Shown here in pieces: positions 16,415 through 24,986 of a stretch of DNA of 52,030 nt. This stretch comes from Gemmatimonadota bacterium. GTDB lineage: Bacteria > Gemmatimonadota > Gemmatimonadetes > Gemmatimonadales > GWC2-71-9. A program made the translations under genes and the position numbers. The stretch's first letter is position 1. Each line of letters starts with the position of its first letter. The DNA lies in NCBI GenBank assembly GCA_029863245.1, contig JAOTVV010000020.1, positions 1 through 52,030 of the forward strand, in the 5' to 3' direction. A model generated the notes under the pieces. The model was given only the letters and a program-made list of their open reading frames with translations, did no database searches and was not told where the DNA came from.

Positions 16415-17397
16415 TGAAAGTGATCTTGCCGGTGGCGGGGAAAGGCACGCGCCTCCTCCCGGTCACGAAGCACGTGCCCAAGCCGCTGATCCGCGTTGCC
16501 GGCCGGCCAGTGCTGGACTACGTGATGGATGCGCTGGTCGGTCTCGACATCGAGGAACTCATCTTCATCACCGGCCACCTGAAAGAGCAGATCGAGGCCT
16601 ACGCTCGCCGCACGTACGACGTGCCGAGCCGGTTCGTGGAGCAGCGGGTACAGGATGGGACGGCCGGGGCCGTCGATCTCGCCCGACCCTACGTCGATGG
16701 GCCAGTGCTGATCGTGTTCGTCGACACCGTGTTCGACGCCGATCTCTCGGTGACGAAGACCCTCGACGCCGATGGGATCATTTGGGTCAAGGAAGTCGAG
16801 GATTACCAGCGGTTCGGCGTGGTGGTGACGGATGCCGACGGGTACATGCAGCAGATCGTGGAGAAGCCCAGCGAGCCGATCTCCAACCTCGCCAACATCG
16901 GCCTCTACTACATCCGTGACTGGAAGCTCCTGTTCGAGGGGATCGCGAACACGTTGTCGGGGCCACAACAGAAGGGCGAATGGTTTCTCACGGAGGCGTT
17001 CCAGTACATGATCGACCGCGGGAAGCGGCTCAAGACAGCGGAGGTGAAGGGGTGGTATGACTGCGGCAAGGTGGAAACCGTTCTCGCGACGAACCTGCAC
17101 TTGCTCGAACACGGGAGGCGGCGCATGCCGGAGCGCACCGACAGCGTGCGGGTCATCGAGCCGGTCTACGTCGCGCAGGGCGTGACCCTCGAGGATTGCA
17201 CGATCGGGCCGAACGTCTCGATCGACGAGGGTGCGGTCCTGCGACGAACCACCGTGCGGGACGCCATCGTGGGCGAAAACGCGGTGCTTGAAGGGGTTGA
17301 CGTCCGTCACTCGCTCATTGGCCCCGGGACGACGCTACGCGATCTGTCGCTCCACAACATGGTCGCGGCGCGGGACGAGATCACGGAGGCGCCGTGA
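16414..17397 (+). CDS. sugar-1-phosphate nucleotidyltransferase with left-handed beta-helix tail
   Basis: 327 residues from the ATG that overlaps the cupin stop (TGATG); GTG three bases earlier is possible. The N-terminal domain has the nucleotide-binding signature LPVAGKGTRLLPVT...KPL, the metal/product region VFVDTVFD and WYDCGK. From about residue 245 hexapeptide repeats (VYVAQGV, CTIGPNV, AIVGENAVLEGV, SLIGPGT) form a left-handed beta-helix. This is the long form of glucose-1-phosphate thymidylyl- or mannose-1-phosphate guanylyltransferase. The partner cupin favours a mannose or related sugar, but the sugar and nucleotide cannot be fixed from sequence alone. Confidence 0.85.
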   Translation: MKVILPVAGKGTRLLPVTKHVPKPLIRVAGRPVLDYVMDALVGLDIEELIFITGHLKEQIEAYARRTYDVPSRFVEQRVQDGTAGAVDLARPYVDGPVLIVFVDTVFDADLSVTKTLDADGIIWVKEVEDYQRFGVVVTDADGYMQQIVEKPSEPISNLANIGLYYIRDWKLLFEGIANTLSGPQQKGEWFLTEAFQYMIDRGKRLKTAEVKGWYDCGKVETVLATNLHLLEHGRRRMPERTDSVRVIEPVYVAQGVTLEDCTIGPNVSIDEGAVLRRTTVRDAIVGENAVLEGVDVRHSLIGPGTTLRDLSLHNMVAARDEITEAP

Positions 17398-17750
17398 CGG
17401 ATGACGCGCTCCGGCGCGTCACGCAGGAGGCGGATCTCGAGGGCGTCCTCGACGAAGCGCTGGCGGTGGTCTACAAGCACAGCCCGCGTTGCGGGGTCAG
17501 CGCCGCAGCACTGATCGAAGTGCGCCAGTTCGCCGCCGGTCACCCGGAGGTGCCGGTGTACCGAGTGAACGTCATCGCACACCGCCCTGTGTCACAGGTG
17601 ATCGCCGAGCGCCTCGAGGTACGGCACCAGTCGCCGCAGGTGATCTTGGTGCGGCATGGCCAGACGGTGTGGCACGCATCGCACTACCGTGTTTCCGCTG
17701 AGCGCCTCGAGGCGGCGCTCGCGGACGCACGAGCCGGGCACGAGACGTAG
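17394..17750 (+). CDS. YtxJ-like monothiol bacilliredoxin family protein (DUF2847)
   Basis: 118 residues, GTG start in a GTGA overlap. A thioredoxin-like layout is seen: VVYKHSPRCGVSAAA carries the single active cysteine (CGVS, where YtxJ proteins have CPxS), and QSPQVILVRHGQ supplies the cis-proline loop. YtxJ proteins are tied to bacillithiol chemistry, reducing mixed disulfides. No bacillithiol synthesis gene lies in the window, so use of bacillithiol by this organism is only a suggestion. Confidence 0.75.
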   Translation: MTDDALRRVTQEADLEGVLDEALAVVYKHSPRCGVSAAALIEVRQFAAGHPEVPVYRVNVIAHRPVSQVIAERLEVRHQSPQVILVRHGQTVWHASHYRVSAERLEAALADARAGHET

Positions 17751-17825
17751 TTCGTCGAAGCCGGACTCTGGACGGGCGCCGGCCGGATCGCGAATTTCGA
17801 ACGGTACTTCCAGAGGGAAGGACTC

Positions 17826-19403
17826 ATGAGTCGCCTCGCCGCTTGCCTCCGCTGTGCCATCGCGCTGTTCGCGGCGGTCCCGGCTGCTGCGTCGGGTCAG
17901 CAGGAGGTGTGGTCTCGTTCGCCGGCGTTTGCGGTGGAGGAGACGACCATTGCGGAGATCCACCGGGCTATGCGGGAGGGGCGGCTGACGGCTCGATCGC
18001 TGGTGGAGTCCTACCTCGCCCGTATCGAGGCGTACGACAAGCAAGGGCCCGCGCTCAACGCGATCGTCGTGACCAACCCCCGAGCGCGCGTCCGGGCGGA
18101 TTCTCTCGATGCCTACCTGTCCCGGACCGGAACGCTGATCGGCCCGCTGCACGGCATTCCCGTGATCGTGAAGGACAACTACGACACGGCCGATCTCCCG
18201 ACCACGGCGGGTTCACTGGTCCTTGCAGGAGTGATCCCACCGGACGACGCGTTTCAGGTACGCAGGCTCCGTGAGGCAGGTGCGATCGTTCTCGCCAAGT
18301 CGAACATGGCGGAATTCGCCTTCTCCCCCTATGAGACGGTGGGTTCGGCGCTGCCCGGGTACACGCGCAATCCATACGACGTGACCCGCGTCCCGGCTGG
18401 GTCCAGCGGCGGAACCGCGGCCGCGGTGGCCGGCAATTTCGGGACGGTCGGGTTGGGAACGGACACCGGCAACTCGATCCGCGGTCCGTCGTCGCACACG
18501 GCGCTGGTAGGCATTCGCTCCACCATGGGACTCACCAGCCGAGATGGGATCGTGCCTCTCTACCTGAGCCGAGATATCGGGGGCCCGATGGCTCGGACGG
18601 TGGCCGATGCCGTCGCGGTGTTCGACGTGATCGCGGGCTACGATGCTGCAGATCCTGTCACGGCGGAGAGCCAGAGTCACCGCCCCGCGCGGTATGCCGA
18701 CCAGTTGATCGTAGACGGGCTCCGCGGCGCGCGAATCGGCGTAGCGCGCCAGCTATCCAATAGGCCGACCGCCGATCCCGAGGTCCTGCAGCGGTTCGAA
18801 GAGGCATTGGCCGATCTTCGTGCCGCAGGCGCGGTCCTCGTCGACCCGGTGACGATCACCGAGCTGGACACGATAACCGGATCGATGTGGTGTCGGAGTT
18901 TCAAGACCGACATTCGCGAATACCTCGCGACGCTCGGCGGCCGGGCTCCCGTCACGAGCCTCGGCGAGATCATCGAATCCGAGAAGTTCCACCCATCCAT
19001 CGAGTTGCGACTCCGGGAGTTCGAGGCGTTCGAGGAACCTCCTGAACGCGAGGCGAGCTGTCTCGTGGCGGCGGCGAACACCGAGAAGCTTCGCAACGGC
19101 GTGCGACGCGTGCTGCGTGACCACCAGGTAGACGCCTTGGTGTATCCCAGTTGGAGCAACCCGCCCCGACTCATCGGCGATCTCAATTCCCCGCACGGGA
19201 ACAACAGCCCGACTCTCGCGCCGCCCACCGGCTTTCCGGCGATCACGGTACCGATGGGCTACGTGCGCCACGGCCTGCCGGTGGGACTCCAACTCTTCGG
19301 CGACGCCTGGTCGGAGCCGACGCTCATTCGCTTTGCGTATGCGTACGAGCAGCGCACGCGACACCGCCGACCGCCACCCACTACGCCACCGCTCGATCCA
19401 TGA
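17826..19403 (+). CDS. secreted amidase-signature hydrolase
   Basis: 525 residues with a Sec signal peptide (about 1-24). The amidase-signature triad is intact: Lys115 in VIVKDNYDT, the cis-serine in [10 protein letters not shown] (191-200) and nucleophile Ser216 in [11 protein letters not shown]. These enzymes hydrolyse carboxylic amides. Export points to use of outside amides or peptides rather than tRNA amidation. The TGA overlaps the ATG of the next gene (ATGA). Upstream neighbours change topic, so a new transcript may begin in the 75-base gap. Confidence 0.9.
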   Translation: MSRLAACLRCAIALFAAVPAAASGQQEVWSRSPAFAVEETTIAEIHRAMREGRLTARSLVESYLARIEAYDKQGPALNAIVVTNPRARVRADSLDAYLSRTGTLIGPLHGIPVIVKDNYDTADLPTTAGSLVLAGVIPPDDAFQVRRLREAGAIVLAKSNMAEFAFSPYETVGSALPGYTRNPYDVTRVPAGSSGGTAAAVAGNFGTVGLGTDTGNSIRGPSSHTALVGIRSTMGLTSRDGIVPLYLSRDIGGPMARTVADAVAVFDVIAGYDAADPVTAESQSHRPARYADQLIVDGLRGARIGVARQLSNRPTADPEVLQRFEEALADLRAAGAVLVDPVTITELDTITGSMWCRSFKTDIREYLATLGGRAPVTSLGEIIESEKFHPSIELRLREFEAFEEPPEREASCLVAAANTEKLRNGVRRVLRDHQVDALVYPSWSNPPRLIGDLNSPHGNNSPTLAPPTGFPAITVPMGYVRHGLPVGLQLFGDAWSEPTLIRFAYAYEQRTRHRRPPPTTPPLDP

Positions 19404-19663
19404 CCGATCTGCGCTCGCCGGGAGTCGGGTCGTGGCTCGCGCGGTACCTCCCCTACCGACTGCTGGTTCCAGTCGCCCTCATCCTTGGCGGCGCGCCGTT
19501 TCGGCCAGAGCCGCACCTGACGGAGAAATTGAGGATGCTCTCGGCAGGAGGCTTGACGCGTCCACTCGATATCTTCGATCTCGTGCTGCACGGTTCGCCG
19601 CTCGTACTGGTGGGCGCGCGGTTGGTGTTGGATGTCGTGGAGCGACGGCGCCGCAACCGATGA
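19400..19663 (+). CDS. small conserved membrane protein of unknown function
   Basis: 87 residues, translationally coupled to the amidase by ATGA. A hydrophobic segment (about 20-32) is followed by [14 protein letters not shown] and [17 protein letters not shown], and the chain ends ERRRRNR. I recall small proteins with this EPHL-EKLRML/IFDL pattern, often mislabelled as RND transporters; at this size it cannot be a transporter by itself. Probably an inner-membrane protein with two helices. No role can be given. Confidence 0.7.
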   Translation: MTDLRSPGVGSWLARYLPYRLLVPVALILGGAPFRPEPHLTEKLRMLSAGGLTRPLDIFDLVLHGSPLVLVGARLVLDVVERRRRNR

Positions 19664-19700
19664 TGGCCCACCTGTTCCCGTTTCGGAGGAGATCTCGTCG

Positions 19701-20828
19701 ATGATGTCCTCGATGAACCGTCGGGAGTTCGTACGCACGACCGCCGCTGTCACTGCGGCCGGCTTGGTCCCACTCAGCGCCACAGGCTCGGGACCGCCCG
19801 CCCGTGTGCCGACGTCCGTTCCGCCCCTCGTGATTGCCGATCTGAGTGGGATCCAGTACAGAAACGGCGGGCCAGTGAGTGCCGTCGAGAAAGCCTACCA
19901 GCTCATCGTCGAGGGCGCCGACGTCGTGGATGCCGTGATCGCCGGGGTGAACATCCCTGAGTTGGATCCGAGCGAGTCCGGGGTGGGTTACGGCGGTCTC
20001 CCCAACGCCGACGGTGTGGTGCAACTCGACGCGTGCTGCATGCACGGGCCCAAGAAGTGGGCTGGCGGCGTGGCGGCGCTCGAAGGCGTGCGCACGCCTT
20101 CGCTCGTCGCCAAGGCGGTGATGGAGCAGACGGACCACCACTTGCTGGTCGGCAAGGGTGCCCAGGAGTTCGCGCGGTCCTTGGGCTTCGAGATCGAAGC
20201 CGACCTGAACACCGAGCGGTCGCGCGCACTGTGGCTCGAATGGAAACGCCGAATGGATCCCGATCACTTTCTGGATCCCAAGGCCCGGGTACGCCATGGG
20301 TACGAAATCGGTCTGGAGATGCTTCGGGAGGGATTGATCGAGGAGGCGCACTACTGGGGAACGGTCCATTGCAGCGCCATCACGCCCAAGGGAGAGATCG
20401 GTGCGGTGACTACCACGAGCGGCCTTGCCTGGAAGATCCCGGGCCGCGCTGGGGACTCCCCAATCCTCGGGGCCGGGTTGTATGTGGACGGAGCGGTGGG
20501 TGCCGCCGGCTCGACGGGCCGAGGAGAGGCGAATCTGTACAACCTCTCCTCTTACCTGATCGTGGAGCAGCTCCGGCGGGGTGCCCAGCCCAAGGACGCG
20601 GGGATGGATGCGCTGAAGCGGATCCAATCCAATACGATCGAGCGTCGCCTGTTGAATGACCGGGGACTACCGCGGTTCAACGTGCGGTTCTTCGTGCTCG
20701 ACAAGAAAGGGGACCACGCGGGCGTGACCCTCTACGCAGCAGGTGAGACCGCGTATGCCGTTTGTACGGAGCACGGTGCCGAAACACGTCCCTTGGAGCC
20801 CCTGCTCGACGGATCGCCAACCGATTGA
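19701..20828 (+). CDS. Tat-exported N4-(beta-N-acetylglucosaminyl)-L-asparaginase family hydrolase
   Basis: 375 residues from the ATG nine bases after GGAGGAG. The N-terminus has a twin-arginine signal (MNRREFVRTTAAVTAAGL). The Ntn-hydrolase self-cleavage site is YWGTVHCSAI with Thr221 as nucleophile, followed by TTTSGLAWKIPGRAGDSP and GAGLYVDGAVGAAGSTGRGE (substrate loops of aspartylglucosaminidase). The Gly before the threonine is as in plant-type asparaginases rather than the HDT of classic glycosylasparaginases. The enzyme would release aspartate from asparagine-linked sugars or isoaspartyl peptides outside the cytoplasm. Confidence 0.88.
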   Translation: MMSSMNRREFVRTTAAVTAAGLVPLSATGSGPPARVPTSVPPLVIADLSGIQYRNGGPVSAVEKAYQLIVEGADVVDAVIAGVNIPELDPSESGVGYGGLPNADGVVQLDACCMHGPKKWAGGVAALEGVRTPSLVAKAVMEQTDHHLLVGKGAQEFARSLGFEIEADLNTERSRALWLEWKRRMDPDHFLDPKARVRHGYEIGLEMLREGLIEEAHYWGTVHCSAITPKGEIGAVTTTSGLAWKIPGRAGDSPILGAGLYVDGAVGAAGSTGRGEANLYNLSSYLIVEQLRRGAQPKDAGMDALKRIQSNTIERRLLNDRGLPRFNVRFFVLDKKGDHAGVTLYAAGETAYAVCTEHGAETRPLEPLLDGSPTD

Positions 20829-20836
20829 GGCCCGAC

Positions 20837-22441
20837 GTGACCTCGACGACCGCCCTCACCCAGTTGGTCGACTCGTATCTCGACCTCAAGTGGACCGTGG
20901 ATCCCGTAGAGGCGACTGCGGCGGGCGTGACCTCCCACGACGGACGGTTGGGGTCGTTCGGAGAGGACGACGTCCAGCAGTACATCGCGGCGTTCAAGTC
21001 CATCGGGAGCTATCTCGAGGAGTGTCCGGTCGACACGCTGCAGGATGAAGTGGATCGCACCGCCCTCCTGGGCGATCTTCGGCATACGGTCCATCTCCTG
21101 GAGCGCGAGCAACCCCACGTGCGAAACCCGATTTTTTGGGTGTCGCACGTACTCGAGGGTCTGTACCTCCTTCTGGTCTTCACGGATCGGTCGAAGGATG
21201 TGCGCTGCCAAGCAGCCGCCGACCGGGTCCGGGCTATCCCAGCGTGCTTCACCCAGGCGCGGGATACGCTCCGCAACTGCCCGCAGGTCTTCGTCGAAAC
21301 TGCGCGCCAGATGATCCGGCTCGGCGCACCGTTGCTGGAACAGGTACGGCGTACGCTCGCCCCGGACGGGGATGAACGGTTCGATGACGACTGTGCGGAT
21401 GCGCAACAGGCGATCGATGCCTTTGCATCGTTCCTGGACGAGGCGTCGTGGAGCGGTGACGGGGAGTTCGCCATCGGGGAAGAGGCCTTCAACTTCCGTC
21501 TCCACTATCAACTCGCATTGCGCAATACGGCTCCAGAGCTTTGGCGCTATGGGGTGGCACTCATCGAGCGGGTCGAACACGAGCTCGCGGGCCTCGCTCG
21601 AGAGATCGAGGTCGGGGTGGACTGGTTCGATCTCGTGGCCCGTCTGCGCACCGATCACCCTCCACCGGGCGATCTGGTGGGAGCGTATGCCGCCGAGACC
21701 CAACGGGCTCTTGCGTTCATCAGCGAGCAGGAGATCGCCCCCATTCCCGGCGGTACTCTGGACGTCATCGAGACCCCCACGTTTCTGCAGCCCCTCATTC
21801 CGTTTGCCGCGTACCAGCCGCCCGGCATGTTCGCCGCCGAGAAGCGGGGATGGTTGTACGTGACCCCGCCGCCCGCCACGAGCGGCGGGGGGAAGGCCTC
21901 GCGTGATCACGCGATGGCGGAGCTTCCTGCGACCGCGCTTCACGAAGGGTATCCGGGACATCATCTGCAATTCCTCGCTGCGCAGGCTCAGCCACGAACC
22001 ATCAGGAAGGTCGTCCGCTCGCCCATCACCCTCGAGGGATGGGCGCTGTATTGCGAGGAGATGATGGGTGAGCAAGGGTTCTTCGGCACGCGGGAGGAGC
22101 GGCTCTTCCAGAGAGTGGCCCTGTTCTGGCGCGCCTGCCGAGTCATTCTCGATGTCGGCCTGCACACCCGCGGTATGTGTTTCGACGATGCGGTGGGCTT
22201 CCTCGTCGATCGGGCTCGGCTCGATCGATCGTTGGCGGAGGCGGAGGTCCGGCGTTACTGTGCCGCACCGGTCTATCAACTGAGCTATGCGATCGGTCGA
22301 CGGGAGTTCCTTGCATTGCGTTCAGCGTATCGCGCGGCCCGTGGCTCCGAGTACTCCTTGAAAGACTTCCATCGAGCCGTGCTCGAATTCGGCGCGCTTC
22401 CGGTGAGCCTCATTCGGTGGGGGCTGGAGCTCGATGAATAA
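20837..22441 (+). CDS. DUF885 family zinc-peptidase-like protein
   Basis: 534 residues from a GTG; TTGAGG lies just upstream. The family zinc motif is HEGYPGHH (369-376), with the second acidic motif EGWALYCEEMM starting at residue 400. DUF885 proteins look like M3/M32-type helical metallopeptidases but most are not characterised. No signal peptide is visible, unlike its two upstream neighbours, so it likely finishes peptide breakdown in the cytoplasm. It overlaps the following MFS gene by eight bases. Confidence 0.85.
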   Translation: MTSTTALTQLVDSYLDLKWTVDPVEATAAGVTSHDGRLGSFGEDDVQQYIAAFKSIGSYLEECPVDTLQDEVDRTALLGDLRHTVHLLEREQPHVRNPIFWVSHVLEGLYLLLVFTDRSKDVRCQAAADRVRAIPACFTQARDTLRNCPQVFVETARQMIRLGAPLLEQVRRTLAPDGDERFDDDCADAQQAIDAFASFLDEASWSGDGEFAIGEEAFNFRLHYQLALRNTAPELWRYGVALIERVEHELAGLAREIEVGVDWFDLVARLRTDHPPPGDLVGAYAAETQRALAFISEQEIAPIPGGTLDVIETPTFLQPLIPFAAYQPPGMFAAEKRGWLYVTPPPATSGGGKASRDHAMAELPATALHEGYPGHHLQFLAAQAQPRTIRKVVRSPITLEGWALYCEEMMGEQGFFGTREERLFQRVALFWRACRVILDVGLHTRGMCFDDAVGFLVDRARLDRSLAEAEVRRYCAAPVYQLSYAIGRREFLALRSAYRAARGSEYSLKDFHRAVLEFGALPVSLIRWGLELDE

Positions 22442-23636
22442 GCAGGGGCGCCCGCCCCTGGCCCTCCCTCGAGTAGTCAAGCGGCTTGGCGTGGTGTCGT
22501 TCTTCAACGACTTCGCGAGCGAGATGGTCTATCCGCTGCTGCCGGCCCTGGTCACGACGCGGCTCGGAGGCTCCGCCGTGACGCTGGGCTTGCTCGATGG
22601 GCTGTCGGAAGCCGTGTCCGCCATCATCAAGGCCACATCAGGATGGCTCGCCGAGCGGGCTCGGTGGCGTCGACCCCTGATCGTGATCGGATATGGCATC
22701 GCCACCGTGGCACGACCGGCCATGGGCATCGTGAGTGGGGCGTGGCAGGTCATAGGGTTAAGAGCCGCAGACCGGGTTGGGAAGGGTGTCCGAACCCCGC
22801 CCCGTGATACGATCATTGCCGATGTCAGCGCTCCGGGAATCCGGGGACGCGCATTTGGGTTCCATCGCGGCATGGATCACGCCGGCGCGGTGGTGGGACC
22901 ACTGGTTGCCTGGGCTGCCCTGGTGTGGGGTGGCGCCGATCCGGCGGCCGTGATCCGCTGGAGTCTCATACCAGGCGTGTTGGCCGTGATGGCGGTCGTG
23001 TGGGCCCTGGGACGAATCGATCTGCCCATGGTTCGGCGGGATCGGGTCTCGGACCAAGGGACCGCTCCCGATGAGGCTCAGTCAGGAGGACGGGTGCTCT
23101 TCGGCCTCGTCGTCGGTTTTGCGTTCATCCGGTTTCCGGAGACCCTGTTTCTGCTGCGCATCCAGGACCTCGGGGTGGCGGTCGCTGCCGTCCCGCTCCT
23201 CTGGGCGTTCCTCCACGTGGTGCGGTCGCTGGGGAGCTATCCAGGTGGGTGGGCAAGCGATGTCTTGGGGCCGAAGCGCACCATGGTGGTCGGGTGGTTG
23301 CTCTACGCCACGGTCTGCGTCGGGCTTGCGTTGTCTCACACGGCACTGGGTGCCTCGGCCTGGTTTCTGGCCTTTGGCCTCGTGGCCGCCGCGACCGAGA
23401 GTCCGGAGCGGACCTTCGTCGCGGCGGCTGGAGGCGCGACTGGGCGTGGGCGGCGTTTTGGGGCCTATCACGCCGCTGTCGGTCTCGCCGCCTTGCCGGG
23501 CTCGTTGTTCCTCGGGGCGCTCTACGCCGGTCGGGGTGGTGCGTGGGCGCTCGCGGTGAGTGGTGGCACTGCCGCCGTGTTGGCCCTGATCGGGACCGTG
23601 ACCAGGCACGCCCCTCGCGCGCCCACGCGCACGTGA
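22434..23636 (+). CDS. MFS transporter
   Basis: 400 residues, about 11-12 membrane helices. The motif LAERARWRRPLIVIGYG after helix 2 is the MFS A-loop in altered form, and VSFFNDFASEMVYPLLP at the start is common to a bacterial MFS group. GLRAADRVGKGVRTPPRDTIIAD is the helix 4-5 loop (read as two parts around RVGKGVRTPP). Overlapped with the DUF885 gene, so it may carry a peptide-breakdown product. Substrate unknown. Confidence 0.88.
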   Translation: MNKQGRPPLALPRVVKRLGVVSFFNDFASEMVYPLLPALVTTRLGGSAVTLGLLDGLSEAVSAIIKATSGWLAERARWRRPLIVIGYGIATVARPAMGIVSGAWQVIGLRAADRVGKGVRTPPRDTIIADVSAPGIRGRAFGFHRGMDHAGAVVGPLVAWAALVWGGADPAAVIRWSLIPGVLAVMAVVWALGRIDLPMVRRDRVSDQGTAPDEAQSGGRVLFGLVVGFAFIRFPETLFLLRIQDLGVAVAAVPLLWAFLHVVRSLGSYPGGWASDVLGPKRTMVVGWLLYATVCVGLALSHTALGASAWFLAFGLVAAATESPERTFVAAAGGATGRGRRFGAYHAAVGLAALPGSLFLGALYAGRGGAWALAVSGGTAAVLALIGTVTRHAPRAPTRT

Positions 23637-23641
23637 GGACG

Positions 23642-23935
23642 ATGACTGCTGGGAAGATACGGACGGTGTGGCACGCCATCAGGGCCAAGGCCAGGGCCCT
23701 TCGTGAGATCTACGAAGGTCTCTATGTCACTCCGTACCGCTCCCAGATCTACCGAGCGTACCTGCAGGAGCGCGATCTATTTCTGCTCTCGAGCTTCAGC
23801 GATCTGTTGGGCGCGCCAAACCCCGTGCTGTTCTACACGCTGGAACTGTATCCGGAATTGATTGAGCAATTCCACGAGTGGCATGTCCGCATGGGAATGC
23901 CACAGGCACCGGAAGGGGGATTCCGTTGCTGCTGA
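23642..23935 (+). CDS. cory-CC-star protein
   Basis: 97 residues. It matches the small family named for its conserved end in two cysteines before the stop: the chain closes EGGFRCC. Before that come SQIYRAYLQERDLFLLSSFSDLLG and LELYPELIEQFHEWHVRMGM (key words DLFLL, FSDLLG, FHEWHRMGM pattern). It is mostly helical and lacks a signal. The ArsA-like ATPase starts 12 bases later; I recall this pairing as typical of the family. Function is unknown; a free C-terminal CC could bind metal or be modified. Confidence 0.8.
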   Translation: MTAGKIRTVWHAIRAKARALREIYEGLYVTPYRSQIYRAYLQERDLFLLSSFSDLLGAPNPVLFYTLELYPELIEQFHEWHVRMGMPQAPEGGFRCC

Positions 23936-23947
23936 CAGGCCAGTGTC

Positions 23948-24916
23948 ATGCCGGGTGACCTGGACGTAGGCGGTCTAGCGCGGTCGCTCTTGTTCTTTGG
24001 CGGCAAGGGCGGCGTTGGGAAGACCACGCTGGCGGCTGCCGTGGCGGTGCGCGCTGCGCGCGGAGGCGAGCGCACCCTCCTCGTTTCGACGGACCCCGCG
24101 CACTCGATCTCCGACGTGCTGGGCACCGCCCTCGGGTCGGAGCCTACGCTCGTCGGCCCGAACTTCTGGGCGGTGGAGATCGACCCGTCGGTCGAGGCCG
24201 ATCGCTACATCGCCGAGGTGAAAGAGAGGATTGCCGAGGTAACGCCACCACGACTCGTGGCTGAAGTGGAGCGGCAGATCGACATTGCCCGGGTCACCCC
24301 GGGCGCCGAGGAAGCAGCGTTGTTCGAGCGGTTCACCCGCCTCATCGGCGGACTCGGCACCTCCTACGAGCGAGTGATCATCGATACTGCCCCCCTCGGT
24401 CACACCCTCCGGCTACTGGCGCTTCCCGAGCACATGGCCGCGTGGATCGGAGGACTGATCGGCCGGCGGAAGAAGGTGACCGTGTTGAGCCGCATGTGGC
24501 GAAACGTCGCCGGTGCCGCGGCAGGTTCGGTGCGGGAAGAGGACCCGATCCTGGCGACATTGGAGGAGCGACGGGCTCGCTTTCACCGGATCCGAGCAGT
24601 CGTCACGGATCAGCGACAGACCGGCTTCGTCTTCGTACTCGTTCCGGAGCGGCTGTCGCTGCTCGAAACGGAGCGCGCGGTGCGCACGGTGGCGAAGTAC
24701 GGGATCCCGATCGGGGCGGTCGTCGTCAACCGCCTCGCGCCCGAGGGAAGCGCGGGAGCGTTCTTCGATGGGCGGAGGATACAGGAACAGGAGCGCCTCG
24801 CAACGATTCGGGCGAGCTTTGCGGCGTATCCCGTGTTCGAGGTCCCGCTGCTGGAGACCGACACCTGGGGCCCCGCCACGCTCGACCGGATCGCGTCATA
24901 CCTCTCCGTGTCCTAG
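23948..24916 (+). CDS. ArsA/Get3-family ATPase
   Basis: 322 residues, one ATPase domain. The deviant Walker A is FGGKGGVGKTT (17-27), with STDPAHS and DTAPLGHTLRLL as the switch regions. The Cys pair that binds arsenite in ArsA is not evident, and no arsB or arsR is nearby, so arsenite export is unlikely. A Get3-like carrier role for a membrane or metal client is more likely, perhaps with the cory-CC-star protein just upstream. Confidence 0.87.
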   Translation: MPGDLDVGGLARSLLFFGGKGGVGKTTLAAAVAVRAARGGERTLLVSTDPAHSISDVLGTALGSEPTLVGPNFWAVEIDPSVEADRYIAEVKERIAEVTPPRLVAEVERQIDIARVTPGAEEAALFERFTRLIGGLGTSYERVIIDTAPLGHTLRLLALPEHMAAWIGGLIGRRKKVTVLSRMWRNVAGAAAGSVREEDPILATLEERRARFHRIRAVVTDQRQTGFVFVLVPERLSLLETERAVRTVAKYGIPIGAVVVNRLAPEGSAGAFFDGRRIQEQERLATIRASFAAYPVFEVPLLETDTWGPATLDRIASYLSVS

Positions 24917-24986
24917 TCGGTCGCTCGCGGAGGCGGCCACCGATCGGTACCTTTTTCCGCCCTGAGCCAACTCGGAGGATTGGGTT

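Noticed and set aside
20341..20400. Missing catalytic Asp before the asparaginase nucleophile
   Set aside because: The GT form is normal in plant-type asparaginases of the same fold, so it is not a defect.
23948..24916. Arsenite export by the ArsA-like protein
   Set aside because: No arsenite-binding cysteine set is evident and there are no ars genes nearby.
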